DNA of 64,000 bases from Limnohabitans sp. DM1 (GCF_001269385.1 NZ_CXOO01000062.1:1-64000); one strand, 5' to 3'; positions 42,816 through 52,433 are shown, numbered from the stretch's first letter. The notes: generated by a model from the sequence alone, not told the origin. A program made the numbers and translations.

Positions 42816-43775
42816 GTGAACCCCAGACCTCTTCCTTTGAACATTTGTGTGCTCGCGTTTGATGGCATCAGTCCATTTCACCTGTCTGTGCCCAGCGTCG
42901 TGTTTGGCGATGTTCACCAAACCCCCTCGCCTTTTGATCTGCACTTTTGCGCCATCGATGGCCCGGTCATTCGCAGCACTGTGGGTTTCACGATCCAGAC
43001 CTCTGACGACTGGCAAGCACTGGAACAGGCCGATGTGATCATCATCCCGAGTTGGCCAGACCACTTGCCGCCGGCACCCACGCGACTCATCCAGGCTTTG
43101 CAAACTGCACACCTGCGCAAGGTCACGCTCATGGGCCTGTGCCTGGGTGCATTTGTCTTGGCGCAAGCCAAGTTGCTTGACGGACGGGAGGCCACTACAC
43201 ACTGGACGGCAGCCCAAGAACTCAGCGCCCAATATCCGCAAGTGCGTGTCAATGCCTCGGCACTTTATGTGGATGAAGGCAACATCATCACCTCAGCGGG
43301 TACCGCTGCTGCCATCGACTGCTGCCTGCATTTCGTGCGCAAGACACTTGGCGCGGAGTTGACCAACCTCATTTCCCGCAGGCTGGTCATGGCACCCCAT
43401 CGCCAAGGCGGACAAGCTCAGTTCATCGAGGCCCCCATCGCCGCGCGCCCCCGTGACCAAGCCTTTGCCAATTTGCTCGACGACATGCGAAAGACACTGG
43501 ACCACAAACACACTGTGCTGACCATGGCCCAACGCATGAACACGACCGAGCGCTCTGTCTCACGTCTTTTTTCAAAGCAGACCGGCACATCGCCTGCGCA
43601 ATGGCTTCTGAACGAACGCTTGAACCATGCCCAACGCCTGCTGGAGACCACCTCCTGCTCCATGGAAAACATCGCCTTGGCTGCAGGCTTTGCCAGTGCA
43701 TCGGCCATGCGCCCGCATTTCAGAACCAGATTCGGCTTGTCCCCAACGGAATGGCGCAAGAACTTCACCTACTGA
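42816..43775 (+). CDS. GlxA-family transcriptional regulator (DJ-1/PfpI domain plus AraC HTH)
   Basis: The product is about 319 residues from GTG 42816; TTG 42837 is an alternative and no ATG fits. Residues 1-170 form a DJ-1/PfpI amidotransferase-like domain with the nucleophile elbow MGLCLGAFVLAQA and HWTAAQELS. The C-terminal 100 residues hold two AraC helix-turn-helix units (LTMAQRMNTTERSVSRLFSKQTGTSPAQWLL and MENIALAAGFASASAMRPHFRTRFGLSPTEWR). Targets unknown; the divergent small membrane gene is the nearest candidate. Confidence 0.87.
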   Translation: MNPRPLPLNICVLAFDGISPFHLSVPSVVFGDVHQTPSPFDLHFCAIDGPVIRSTVGFTIQTSDDWQALEQADVIIIPSWPDHLPPAPTRLIQALQTAHLRKVTLMGLCLGAFVLAQAKLLDGREATTHWTAAQELSAQYPQVRVNASALYVDEGNIITSAGTAAAIDCCLHFVRKTLGAELTNLISRRLVMAPHRQGGQAQFIEAPIAARPRDQAFANLLDDMRKTLDHKHTVLTMAQRMNTTERSVSRLFSKQTGTSPAQWLLNERLNHAQRLLETTSCSMENIALAAGFASASAMRPHFRTRFGLSPTEWRKNFTY

Positions 43776-43910
43776 GTGAGAACCACCACGCATTCGCTCG
43801 CGCTGGATAGATCAATTTTGCGCAAATTCGGTGCCGGGTTAACCTGCAATGACGGGTTCGAATCTGCCGTGCAGAATCAAACGCTGACCTCCTTTTGAGT
43901 CCCCCTCGCT

Positions 43911-44882
43911 TTGTCATCCTTCCATCAAGCCACCACACCCGATTCGCCCTGGGTCCAGGTGCTGGACACCCAGGACATGGACAAGCACGCCCTGGCCCAA
44001 CAGGCCTGGGCGCTGCAGTACGAACAACTCTCGCCCGGCCAGTTCAAGGGGCGCATCCACCAGGTGCAACTGCCAGAAGTGACCCTGCTGCGCGAAGACA
44101 CCAGCATCGCGCTGCGCGAGCGCGGGCGACTCGACGAGAGCGTGTACGGCTTTGCCATGGCGCTGCAGGACTCGGCCGATCTGTTTTTCAACGGCCAGCG
44201 GGTGCCGGCCCACGCCATCATGTGTGGCAAGGGCGACGAGGTCGACCTGACCACCCCGCCGCACTTCACCCTGATTGCGGTGGTCGTCAACCGCAGCCTG
44301 CTCAACCCGCTTTGGGAGCGCATGTACCAAAAGCCTCTGGCGCACTGGCTTGAAAAGCAGCTGGTGCTGCAAACCACCGCCATCAAGGCGCAGAACCTGC
44401 GCGACCTGCAACTCACTGTTCTCGACCAGGCCAGCGCCCTGGCGCACCGCCAACACGACCCTCAGGCCCTGCGCCAACTGCGCGATGAGATCCTGATGGA
44501 ATGGCTCGAAGCCCTGCCCGCTCAGGTTGACACTTCCGAGCTGCCCAGCCTGGAGCGGCGCAAAAAGCTGGTCGATAGCGCCTGCGAGTTGATGTTGGGC
44601 CATGCCGACGAGCCCCTGTCCATCCTGGAGGTGTGCAGCCGCTTGGGCACCAGCCGGCGCAAGCTCAACTATTGCTTTCAGGACGTTCTGGGCACCACAC
44701 CCATCAAGTACCTGCGCTCGCTGCGCCTGAACAGCGTGCGCCGCGCCCTGCGCCAAGCCGCCCCGGGCGTGACCATCCAGGACATCGCCTCGCACTGGGG
44801 CTTTTGGCACCTGAGCCAGTTCGCGCAGGACTACCGTCACCTGTTTGGCGAACTGCCTTCGGACACGCTGCACAAGCGATGA
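43911..44882 (+). CDS. AraC-family transcriptional regulator (EutR-like)
   Basis: The product of 323 residues begins at TTG 43911; the frame is closed upstream by a TGA and no ATG precedes the conserved N-terminus (SPWVQVLDTQDMDKHALAQQAW, YEQLSPGQFKGRIHQVQL). The sensing domain fills residues 1-215; the C-terminal AraC domain contains SILEVCSRLGTSRRKLNYCFQDVLGTTPIKYLR and VTIQDIASHWGFWHLSQFAQDYRHLFGELPSDTL. Its stop overlaps the exporter gene by ATGA, so it heads an operon and may control it. Confidence 0.85.
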   Translation: MSSFHQATTPDSPWVQVLDTQDMDKHALAQQAWALQYEQLSPGQFKGRIHQVQLPEVTLLREDTSIALRERGRLDESVYGFAMALQDSADLFFNGQRVPAHAIMCGKGDEVDLTTPPHFTLIAVVVNRSLLNPLWERMYQKPLAHWLEKQLVLQTTAIKAQNLRDLQLTVLDQASALAHRQHDPQALRQLRDEILMEWLEALPAQVDTSELPSLERRKKLVDSACELMLGHADEPLSILEVCSRLGTSRRKLNYCFQDVLGTTPIKYLRSLRLNSVRRALRQAAPGVTIQDIASHWGFWHLSQFAQDYRHLFGELPSDTLHKR

Positions 44883-45754
44883 GCACCGACCGCCAAACCC
44901 AGCTCACCGCCATCCTGACCATGGTCGCAGCCATGGCCTGCCTGTCAACGCAAGACACCCTGAGCAAAAAGCTGATGCTCAGCGTGGCGCCCGTCATCAT
45001 CATCTGGACGCGCTACGCCCTGCAGACCGTGCTGGTCAGCGCCACGATCTGGCGCAGGCATTCGCCCGAACTGTGGCGCACACGGCAGTGGCGGCTGCAA
45101 CTGCTGCGCGGCGCGCTGGTCGTGGGCGGCAGCGTGTTTGGCTATGGCGCTTTGCAGCGCATGCCCGTGGCCGAGTTCACCTCCATTTATTGTCTGGTAC
45201 CGCTGGCCGTGACTTTTGTAGCCCGATTTGTGATGAAGGAAAGCGTGTCCTGGCTGGGCTGGCTGTGCGTGGCAGGCGGCATGGCAGGTGCCTTGTTGGT
45301 GGTGCGCCCGGGCGGTGATGTGGACCCCATGGGCGCCAGTCTGGCGTTGATGGGGGTGGTCTGCTACACCGGCTTTCAGACCCTCACGGGCTACCTGGCG
45401 CGGCAGGACTCACCACTCACCATTCAGCTGTGCACCAGCGTGCTGGGCTTTGCGCTCATGTCGGCCGCAGTGCCTTTTTTCTGGCCGGACCAGATGTCCT
45501 GGCCAGACTTGGCCCTGCTGGGCTTGGTGGCGCTGGCGGGCTCTTACGGCCAGTATTTCACGGTGCTGGCGTTTTCCAAAGCGCCCGCCTCGGTCTTGTC
45601 GCCCTACCTGTACACAGCCATCGGTTTTTCTGCGCTGGGCGGCTGGTGGATGTTTGACCACCTGCCGGATGCTCTGGCCCTGTGCGGCATGGGCATGATC
45701 GCGGGCTTTGGCCTGGCGGCTGGCTGGCTGAACCAACGCAAGGCCATACCATGA
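44879..45754 (+). CDS. EamA/DMT-family transporter
   Basis: The product is 291 residues with ten hydrophobic segments in two five-helix EamA repeats. It starts MSTDRQTQLTAILTMVAAMACLSTQDTLSKK; GVFGYGALQRMPVAEFTSIYCLVPLAVTF-type and GSYGQYFTVLAFSKAPASVLSPYLYTAIGFSALGGWW blocks mark the repeat ends. Family members export amino acids or other metabolites. Start and stop both overlap neighbouring genes (ATGA), which ties it to the AraC regulator and the peptidase. Confidence 0.88.
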   Translation: MSTDRQTQLTAILTMVAAMACLSTQDTLSKKLMLSVAPVIIIWTRYALQTVLVSATIWRRHSPELWRTRQWRLQLLRGALVVGGSVFGYGALQRMPVAEFTSIYCLVPLAVTFVARFVMKESVSWLGWLCVAGGMAGALLVVRPGGDVDPMGASLALMGVVCYTGFQTLTGYLARQDSPLTIQLCTSVLGFALMSAAVPFFWPDQMSWPDLALLGLVALAGSYGQYFTVLAFSKAPASVLSPYLYTAIGFSALGGWWMFDHLPDALALCGMGMIAGFGLAAGWLNQRKAIP

Positions 45755-46821
45755 GCACACCGCTTTTCAGCCCCAGCTATCGCGAGGCCCGTGCGCGTTT
45801 TGCAATGGCTGCCGACGCCCGTGGGGCGCAGCTGCACCGTTATGCATGGCCTTTGATGGGCGCAGAGGGTGAAGAACTCACCATGGACGTGGCCGTCCAC
45901 GGCCCGGCCGATGCCGCCCAGGTGCTGATGACCACCAGCGCGGTGCACGGCATCGAAGGCTTTTGCGGCTCGGCCATCCAGACCGGTTTGCTGCGCAGCC
46001 TCTCGCTGCCGCCCGGTGTGGCCGTGGTGCATGTGCATGCGGTCAACCCGCATGGCTTCTCGCATGCGCGGCGCGTCAACGAAGACAACGTCGACCTCAA
46101 CCGCAACTTCATCGACTTTGCCCAGCCCTTGCCAGTCAACGCCGACTACGCCCAGGTTCACGACCTGCTGCTGCCAACCCACTGGCCGCCCAGCCCAGAG
46201 GCCAGCGCATCTTTGCAAGCCCAGGCCGAAGCTTGGGGAGAGCGCCGCATGCAGCGGGCCATCACCAGCGGGCAGTACCAGTTTCCCCAAGGCGTCTGGT
46301 TCGGAGGCCTGGCCCCCACTTGGAGTCACCGCACATTCCGGCAGGTGCTGCGAACCCATTTGGGTCAGGCCCGCCAGATCGCCTGGATCGACCTGCACAC
46401 GGGCTTGGGGCCACACGGCCACGGCGAGCGCATTTTTGCCTGCACCGACAACGGCGAAACACTTGAACGCGCCCGCCAATGGTGGGGGCCAGACATCACA
46501 TCGGTTGACACAGGCACCTCCCAAAGCGTGCCCCTGTCCGGGCCCATCCAAATGGCGATTTACGAAGAGTGCCCACAGGCTCAATACACCGGCATTTGCC
46601 TGGAGTTTGGCACCTTGCCACTGGCGCAAATGATCCAGGCCATGCGGGCTGACCACTGGCTGGCCCTGCACCCCGAGGCCCCGCCCGAGCAGCACCGCGC
46701 CATCCGAGCCGACATGTTGTTGGCCTTCAACCCGCCCTCGCCTGCGTGGCAAGAACAGGTCTGGCAGCAGGGCCTGCAAGCGGCCCGACAGGCGGTACAG
46801 GGCTTGACCACCCCGCGCTGA
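45751..46821 (+). CDS. DUF2817 M14-like zinc carboxypeptidase-type protein
   Basis: The product of 356 residues starts at ATG 45751, overlapping the exporter stop. The M14-like zinc site is visible: TTSAVHGIEGFCGSAIQ (HxxE), VHAVNPHGFSHARRVNEDNVDLNRNFIDF (NRNF) and AWIDLHTGLGPHGHGERIF with the third His; LEFGTLP supplies the likely catalytic Glu. No signal peptide, so it acts in the cytoplasm. DUF2817 proteins are relatives of succinylglutamate desuccinylase and carboxypeptidases; the substrate is unknown but likely an amide or peptide bond. Confidence 0.83.
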   Translation: MSTPLFSPSYREARARFAMAADARGAQLHRYAWPLMGAEGEELTMDVAVHGPADAAQVLMTTSAVHGIEGFCGSAIQTGLLRSLSLPPGVAVVHVHAVNPHGFSHARRVNEDNVDLNRNFIDFAQPLPVNADYAQVHDLLLPTHWPPSPEASASLQAQAEAWGERRMQRAITSGQYQFPQGVWFGGLAPTWSHRTFRQVLRTHLGQARQIAWIDLHTGLGPHGHGERIFACTDNGETLERARQWWGPDITSVDTGTSQSVPLSGPIQMAIYEECPQAQYTGICLEFGTLPLAQMIQAMRADHWLALHPEAPPEQHRAIRADMLLAFNPPSPAWQEQVWQQGLQAARQAVQGLTTPR

Positions 46822-46956
46822 ACCGCATTTCTCGGGAAAACCCAGCCCAGAGATTGCAATTTTTCGATAACGTCAAACCCGTATCTTGTTCAGACTGTGG
46901 TCCTGACCCGGGGCGGCAACCGCTCCACCTTCAACTGGACGAACAAGGACGAACCC

Positions 46957-47934
46957 ATGATTTCACGCCGTACGATTTCCAGCCTGCTCGCGGGCCTGCT
47001 GAGCAGCCTGGTGGTGCTCAGCGCCTCAGCGCAGGGCTTTCCCAACAAGATGGTCACCGTGATGGTACCCTACCCTGCAGGTGGCCCTTCGGATGCGGTG
47101 GCCCGCCTGGTGCAGGTCGAGTACGAAAAAAGCCTGGGCCAGAAAATGATGGTCGAAAACCTGGGCGGCGTGAGCGGCGCTTTGGGCATCCAGAAGGTGT
47201 TGGCGGCTCCGGCCGATGGCTACTATCAGTTGCTCGGCACCCCGATGGAGCTGGTGATGGCACCGCTGGCCCTGTCGGCCGTCAAGTTCAAACCCGAAGA
47301 AGTGCGCCTGGCCAGCTTGTTGGGCCGCACTTCGATCGGCTTGGCCGTACGCAAGGACCTGCCCGTCAACAACCTGACCGAATTCCTGGCCTGGGCCAAA
47401 GGCAAAAAGGTCAGTTACGCGAGCATCGGTCAGGGCTCGCTGTACCACATCATGGGCGAGCGCTTCAAGACGCTGACGGGCCTGGACCTGCTGCACGTGC
47501 CCTACAAAGCGGCCGTGCAGATCTACACCGATCTGGGCGGTAACAACGTGGACATGGCCTTCGTGCCGGTCGCAGGTCCCATCATCGGCATGGTCAAGGA
47601 CAACCGCTTCAAGATCATCGGCATCACCTCCACCGCGCCCCACCCACAACTGCCTGAAGCCGCCCCGATCAGCGCTCAACGCGGCATGTCCGACTTCATT
47701 TTTGACATCTGGATCGGTCTGCAGGTGTCCAAAAACACACCCGACGCCGTGGTTCAGAAGCTCAACCAGGCCATGAACGAGGCCATCAAGTCCGAGGCCT
47801 TCGTCAAAGGCATGACCACCACCGGCAGCCAAGTGCCTGCAGGCATGAGCGTGGCCGATCTGGACAAGTTCTACACCCAGGAAGTCAGCCGCTACCGCGC
47901 ACTGTTCAAGGCCGCCAACGTCGAGCCACAGTGA
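46957..47934 (+). CDS. Bug-family substrate-binding protein of tripartite tricarboxylate transport (TctC-like)
   Basis: The product of 325 residues starts at ATG 46957 with signal peptide MISRRTISSLLAGLLSSLVV ending at SASAQ. Typical Bug blocks follow: VTVMVPYPAGGPSDAVARLV, VENLGGVSGALGIQKVLAAPADGYYQLLGT, VSYASIGQGSLYHIMGERFK and LDLLHVPYKAAVQIYTDLGG. Bug proteins bind carboxylates, amides or aromatic acids in the periplasm. No TctA/TctB membrane genes are adjacent, which is common for this expanded family in Burkholderiales. A terminator follows. Confidence 0.9.
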   Translation: MISRRTISSLLAGLLSSLVVLSASAQGFPNKMVTVMVPYPAGGPSDAVARLVQVEYEKSLGQKMMVENLGGVSGALGIQKVLAAPADGYYQLLGTPMELVMAPLALSAVKFKPEEVRLASLLGRTSIGLAVRKDLPVNNLTEFLAWAKGKKVSYASIGQGSLYHIMGERFKTLTGLDLLHVPYKAAVQIYTDLGGNNVDMAFVPVAGPIIGMVKDNRFKIIGITSTAPHPQLPEAAPISAQRGMSDFIFDIWIGLQVSKNTPDAVVQKLNQAMNEAIKSEAFVKGMTTTGSQVPAGMSVADLDKFYTQEVSRYRALFKAANVEPQ

Positions 47935-47974
47935 AGCCCTGAGGGCGCAGCGCACAAGCGCTGACGCTCGCGCC

Positions 47975-48016
47975 ACCCGGGACATGCTCACCCCTCGTGA
48001 CATGCCCGGGTTTTTT
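47975..48016 (+). terminator. Rho-independent terminator after the Bug gene
   Basis: ACCCGG-GA-CATG pairs with CATG-C-CCGGGT around a 16-base loop, followed by TTTTTT. It separates the Bug gene from the amidases. Confidence 0.8.
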
Positions 48017-48039
48017 CATTCCAGCCCCTCTTGCCCCGC

Positions 48040-49500
48040 ATGACCGACTTCACTTACAACACCGCCACCGAAATGATGGCCCGCCTGCACGCAGGCGAAG
48101 TCACCAGCACCCAACTGCTGGAGCAGCACATCGCCCGCGTGGCGCAGCACGATGGCCCGATCAACGCGGTGGTGGTGCGCAGCTTTGAAGCCGCCCGCGA
48201 ACGCGCTGCCCAAGCCGACGCGGCGCGTGCCCGTGGCGAGGACTGGGGGCTGCTGCACGGACTGCCCATGACGGTGAAAGAGTCGTTTGATTTGCCGGGC
48301 ACGCCCACCTGCTGGGGCTTTCCTCAGTACAAGGACAACATCGCACAACAACCGGCCGTGGCCGTGCAGCGCCTGCTGGACGCCGGGGCTGTGGTGTTTG
48401 GCAAGACCAATGTGCCGGTGGCTTTGGGCGACTGGCAGTCGTTCAACCCGGTCTATGGCACGACCCATAACCCCTGGGACCTGAGCCGCTCGCCTGGCGG
48501 ATCGTCGGGCGGGGCCAGCGCGGCGCTGGCCGCAGGCATGACCCCGCTGGAGGTGGGCAGCGACATTGGTGCCTCCATCCGCAACCCTGCGCATTACTGC
48601 GGCGTGTATGGGCACAAGCCCACCTGGGGCGTGGTGCCCATGCAAGGCCATCAACTGCCGGGCGTGCGCTCCATTGACAGCCTGGACATTGCCGTGGCCG
48701 GGCCACTGGCGCGCAGCGCGCAAGACCTGCAGCTGGCCATGCAGGTACTGACCACGCCGCTGCAGCAGTTTGGCACGCTGGGCTGGACGCCCGCGCAGTG
48801 GCGTCGCAACGACAAGCCGCTGCGGCAGTGCCGAGTGGCCATCGTCTACGACGACCTCGAGGCGCGGGTAGACCAGAGCATCCAGGACCGGCTGCACGCG
48901 CTCGCCGATTTTTTGCGCGCCCGGGGCGTGACCGTCTTGGACGACCACCGCCCGGTGGACAGCGCACAGTCGCACCGCGTGTATTCGTACCTGCTTCGTG
49001 CGGCCACGGGCGCGTGGCTCGACGACGCGACCTTTGCCCGCTTTCAGGCCCTGGGCCAGCAAGCCGACCCGGCGCTCGACACCATGCGCGAACGCGTCTG
49101 GCGCGGCAGCACGCTCACGCACCGCGACTGGGTCGAGTTTGACCAGCAACGCGCCGTGCTGCGGGCGCAGTGGCAAAGCTACTTCGAGTCGGTGGACCTG
49201 CTCATCACCCCGGTGGCCACATCGCCCGCCTTTTTGCACAACCAGCAAGGCGAGCGCTGGGAGCGCCTGCTGCAGGTCAACGGCCAGGACCAGCCACACA
49301 CCGACAGCCTGTTCTGGGCGGGTTACCCCGGCGTGGTGGGCTTGCCCGCCACCGCCATCCCGATCGGTCAAAGCCCTGGCGGCTTACCCGTCGGCGCACA
49401 AATCATCGGCAACAGTTTTGCCGATCCGCTGTGCCTGAACATGGCCCGCTGGCTTGAAACCGAATGGTGCGGCTTTGTGCCGCCACCACACCTGGCTTGA
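48040..49500 (+). CDS. Amidase-signature family hydrolase (amidase 1)
   Basis: The product of 486 residues starts at ATG 48040 (MTDFTYNTATEMMARLHAGE); a TTG nine bases earlier is possible. The Ser-cisSer-Lys triad is present: Lys in LLHGLPMTVKESFDLPG, the glycine-rich SPGGSSGGASAALAAG, and the nucleophile Ser in VGSDIGASIRNPAHYCG. It should hydrolyse a carboxamide or aryl/acyl amide; no GatB/GatC neighbours, so it is not the tRNA amidotransferase. 21 bases before a second amidase. Confidence 0.9.
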   Translation: MTDFTYNTATEMMARLHAGEVTSTQLLEQHIARVAQHDGPINAVVVRSFEAARERAAQADAARARGEDWGLLHGLPMTVKESFDLPGTPTCWGFPQYKDNIAQQPAVAVQRLLDAGAVVFGKTNVPVALGDWQSFNPVYGTTHNPWDLSRSPGGSSGGASAALAAGMTPLEVGSDIGASIRNPAHYCGVYGHKPTWGVVPMQGHQLPGVRSIDSLDIAVAGPLARSAQDLQLAMQVLTTPLQQFGTLGWTPAQWRRNDKPLRQCRVAIVYDDLEARVDQSIQDRLHALADFLRARGVTVLDDHRPVDSAQSHRVYSYLLRAATGAWLDDATFARFQALGQQADPALDTMRERVWRGSTLTHRDWVEFDQQRAVLRAQWQSYFESVDLLITPVATSPAFLHNQQGERWERLLQVNGQDQPHTDSLFWAGYPGVVGLPATAIPIGQSPGGLPVGAQIIGNSFADPLCLNMARWLETEWCGFVPPPHLA

Positions 49501-49521
49501 ACCTCAGAAATCCCCCTGCAC

Positions 49522-50982
49522 ATGTCCGACCTCACTGAAATCACCGACTTCAACGCCAGCGAACTGTCCGAGCGCATCCACCAGCGGCAAGTGTCCTGCA
49601 CCGAAGTGATGCAGGCTTACCTCAAACGCATCGAGCGGCTGAACCCGCGCTTCAACGCCATCGTCAATCTGGCATCGACCGATTCGCTGCTGGCACAGGC
49701 GCGCCAGTGCGATGCCGAGCTGGCCAAAGGTCAGTCGCGCGGCTGGCTACACGGCATCCCGCAGGCCATCAAGGACACCGGGCACGCCATGGGCTTTCCG
49801 ACCACCTTTGGCAGCACCGTGTTGCAAGCAGCCCTGCCCACCAAAGACAGCATCATGACCGAGCGCATGAAGGCGGCCGGGGCCATCGTGATTGGCAAAA
49901 CCAACATGCCCGAGCTGGGCCTGGGCTCGCACACCTTCAACACCTTGTTTGGGGCGACACCCAACGCCTGGGACACGGCGGTGAGCGCGGGCGGCAGCAG
50001 CGGCGGCGCGGCCGTTGCGCTGGCTCAGCGTCTTCTGCCCGTGGCCGACGGCTCGGATTTCATGGGCAGCCTGCGCAACCCAGCGGGCTGGAACCACATC
50101 TTCGGTATGCGCCCCTCGCAAGGCCGCGTGCCCTTTGGCCCCGGGGTCGATGTGTGGGTGGACCAGCTGGGCACCGAAGGCCCCATGGCCCGCAGCGTTC
50201 GCGACCTCGCCCGCCTGCTGTCCACGCAGTCAGGGCATGACGCCCGCCAGCCTTTGTCGATCAATGGCAGCGTCGATGCGTCAGGCTTGACGTACACAAC
50301 CGATGCGCTGCGCGGTTTGCCTGGCCTGCCAGGCCTGAGGATAGGCTGGCTGGGCGACCTGAACGGCCACCTGGCCATGGAGGACGGCATTCTGGACGTG
50401 TGCCAAGACGCGCTGCAGCACATGGCGGGCCAGGGCGCCCATGTGGACGCCATCGGTCTGGCCTTTGACGCCCAAGCCCTGTGGGACTGCTGGCTGGTCT
50501 GGCGCCGTGCGCTGGTCGGCCCCAAGGTGGCGGCCTTGCTGCAAATTCCGGGAGCCCAAGACCAACTCAAACCCGAGGCCCTGTGGGAGCACGAGAACTC
50601 GGTCAAGCTTTCCTACATGGACTTCATGCAGGCCAGCCAGACGCGCAGCGCGTTCTATCAGCACCTGCTCGGCCTGTTCGGCCAATACGACGTGCTGGCC
50701 CTGCCCGTGGCGCAGACCTGGCCGTTTGCACTGCAAGAGCGCTGGCCACAACACATCGGCGCACGCGCCATGGACACCTACCACCGCTGGATGGAGTGCA
50801 CGATCTATGCCACCCTGGCAGGCCTGCCCGCCATCAGTCTGCCCGCAGGCTTTCACCCGACACACGGCTGGCCCATGGGCGTGCAGCTGATCGGCAAACC
50901 GCAAGGCGATCTGGCTTTGCTGCAAGTGGCTGCGGCCTACGAAGCGGTGCGTGGCGACTGGCTGCAAAAGCGGCCCGCTTGA
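49522..50982 (+). CDS. Amidase-signature family hydrolase (amidase 2)
   Basis: The product of 486 residues has its own triad: Lys in WLHGIPQAIKDTGHAMG, SAGGSSGGAAVALAQ, and Ser in VADGSDFMGSLRNPAGW. The two amidases share only motifs by eye, so they are not a recent duplication and probably act on different amides. It lies 21 bases after amidase 1 (same transcript) and converges with dadA 12 bases away. The C-terminal PAISLPAGFHPTHGWPMGVQLIGKPQGDLALLQVAAAYE is typical. Confidence 0.9.
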   Translation: MSDLTEITDFNASELSERIHQRQVSCTEVMQAYLKRIERLNPRFNAIVNLASTDSLLAQARQCDAELAKGQSRGWLHGIPQAIKDTGHAMGFPTTFGSTVLQAALPTKDSIMTERMKAAGAIVIGKTNMPELGLGSHTFNTLFGATPNAWDTAVSAGGSSGGAAVALAQRLLPVADGSDFMGSLRNPAGWNHIFGMRPSQGRVPFGPGVDVWVDQLGTEGPMARSVRDLARLLSTQSGHDARQPLSINGSVDASGLTYTTDALRGLPGLPGLRIGWLGDLNGHLAMEDGILDVCQDALQHMAGQGAHVDAIGLAFDAQALWDCWLVWRRALVGPKVAALLQIPGAQDQLKPEALWEHENSVKLSYMDFMQASQTRSAFYQHLLGLFGQYDVLALPVAQTWPFALQERWPQHIGARAMDTYHRWMECTIYATLAGLPAISLPAGFHPTHGWPMGVQLIGKPQGDLALLQVAAAYEAVRGDWLQKRPA

Positions 50983-50994
50983 GCCTCTGTCATC

Positions 50995-52305
50995 TCAGGC
51001 TGCCGCCAGCCGACCCGGGCGGCTTGTGACCCCCCGTGCACCGTAGCGACCTATGTCGAGCCCTTCGGTGCGGATGGCCGGCTGGCGACCTGAGATCACA
51101 TCGGCCAGCAGCTGTGCACTGCCGCAGGCCATGGTCCAGCCCAGTGTGCCGTGACCCGTGTTGAGGTACAGACCGTTGAGCGGCGTTGCCCCCACCAGTG
51201 GCGTGCCGTCAGGCGTCATGGGGCGCAAGCCGGTCCAGAACTGAGCCTGAGTCAGGTCACCACCCGGAAAGAGTTCACGCGTCACTTTTTCGAGCGTGGC
51301 GCGGCGACGCGGGTTCAGGCGCAGATCAAACCCGGCCAGCTCGGCCATCCCCCCCACACGCAGGCGATCGCCAAGACGCGTCAGCGCGATCTTGTAGGTC
51401 TCGTCCAGCACAGTGGACTGCGGTGCCAAGGAGGCATCACGCAGCGGCATGGTGAGCGAATAGCCCTTGACCGGGTACACCGGAATGTCCAGGCCCAACG
51501 GCAGCAGCAAGTCCCGCGAATAGCTGCCTGCGGCCAGCACCACCGCGTCCGCTTGCAGCAACTCGCCCTCACCGCCCGCCGAACTGACCACGCTCACCCC
51601 CGTGACGCGTTGGCCGTCCCCCTGCAGCGCTTGCACCGTACAGCCGCTGCGCAGTGTCATGCCCTGGGCGCAGGCGAGTTCTGCCAACCGGCGGGTGAAC
51701 ACATGGCAATCGCCTGTTTCATCGTTGGGCAAGCGCAGGCCACCCGAGATCGGCGCGCTGGCAACTGCCAGTGCTGGTTCCGCGCCCACCACCCCGGCGG
51801 CATCCAGCAGCTCGAACGGCACGCCACATTCTTGCAGCACGGCCACATCGCGGGCCGCAGCGTCCAGCTGGGCCTGGCTGCGAAACAGCTGCAAGGTGCC
51901 CTGGCTGCGGGCGTCGTAGTCAATGCCGGTTTCGGCACGCCAGGCCCGCAAGCAGTCCCGGCTGTACTCGGACAGGCGCATCATGCGCTCCTTGTTGACG
52001 GCATAGCGGTCGGCTGAGCAATTGGCCAGCATGGCCGCCATCCAGCGCCATTGGAACAAGCTACCATCGGCTCGGATGGCCAACGGTGCATGGGTCTGAA
52101 ACAGCCATTTCAGCGCTTTGAGCGGGATGCCCGGTGCGGCCCAGGGCGTGGAATAGCCCGGCGACACCTGCCCCGCATTGGCAAAGCTGGTCTCCATCGC
52201 CACCCCGTTTTGGCGGTCCACCAGCGTGACTTCGGCCCCCTGGCGCAACAAAGCCCACGCCGTACTCACCCCGATCACGCCACCACCCAACACCATAACT
52301 TTCAT
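50995..52305 (-). CDS. dadA: D-amino acid dehydrogenase small subunit
   Basis: The 436-residue membrane-associated flavoenzyme oxidises D-amino acids (typically D-Ala) to 2-oxo acids, feeding electrons to the respiratory chain. The FAD motif is VMVLGGGVIGVSTAWALLRQG at the N-terminus; SFANAGQVSPGYSTPWAAPGIPLKALKWLF is diagnostic of DadA, and GLRPMTPDGTPLVGATPLNGLYLNTGHGTLGWTMACGSAQLLAD closes the fold. Normal length. No dadX racemase follows. It is divergent from an Lrp-type regulator with a matching site between them. Confidence 0.93.
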   Translation of the reverse strand: MKVMVLGGGVIGVSTAWALLRQGAEVTLVDRQNGVAMETSFANAGQVSPGYSTPWAAPGIPLKALKWLFQTHAPLAIRADGSLFQWRWMAAMLANCSADRYAVNKERMMRLSEYSRDCLRAWRAETGIDYDARSQGTLQLFRSQAQLDAAARDVAVLQECGVPFELLDAAGVVGAEPALAVASAPISGGLRLPNDETGDCHVFTRRLAELACAQGMTLRSGCTVQALQGDGQRVTGVSVVSSAGGEGELLQADAVVLAAGSYSRDLLLPLGLDIPVYPVKGYSLTMPLRDASLAPQSTVLDETYKIALTRLGDRLRVGGMAELAGFDLRLNPRRRATLEKVTRELFPGGDLTQAQFWTGLRPMTPDGTPLVGATPLNGLYLNTGHGTLGWTMACGSAQLLADVISGRQPAIRTEGLDIGRYGARGVTSRPGRLAAA

Positions 52306-52353
52306 GTCAGCCTCGCTATTGACTTGAGATCAGGTGATGTTATGGATTCATGA

Positions 52354-52368
52354 CAGAATATTTTCCTG
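52354..52368. promoter_or_regulatory. Near-consensus Lrp-type operator between dadA and the Lrp-family gene
   Basis: CAGAATATTTTCCTG agrees with 14 of 15 positions of the E. coli Lrp consensus YAGHAWATTWTDCTR. It lies 49 bases upstream of dadA and 66 upstream of the regulator, flanked by two direct copies of ATTCATG-N-C (52346... and 52370...). The location suggests control of both genes by the encoded regulator. Binding is inferred. Confidence 0.65.
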
Positions 52369-52433
52369 AATTCATGTCTAATGTCCACAATTTCTTCTGA
52401 TTGAAAGGCCTCATTGCAGGCCTTCACAGCACA

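Noticed and set aside
43840..43885. A tRNA-like T-arm string GGTTCGAATC.
   Set aside because: The flanking bases do not form a 5-bp T-stem, and no anticodon or acceptor stem can be drawn upstream or downstream.
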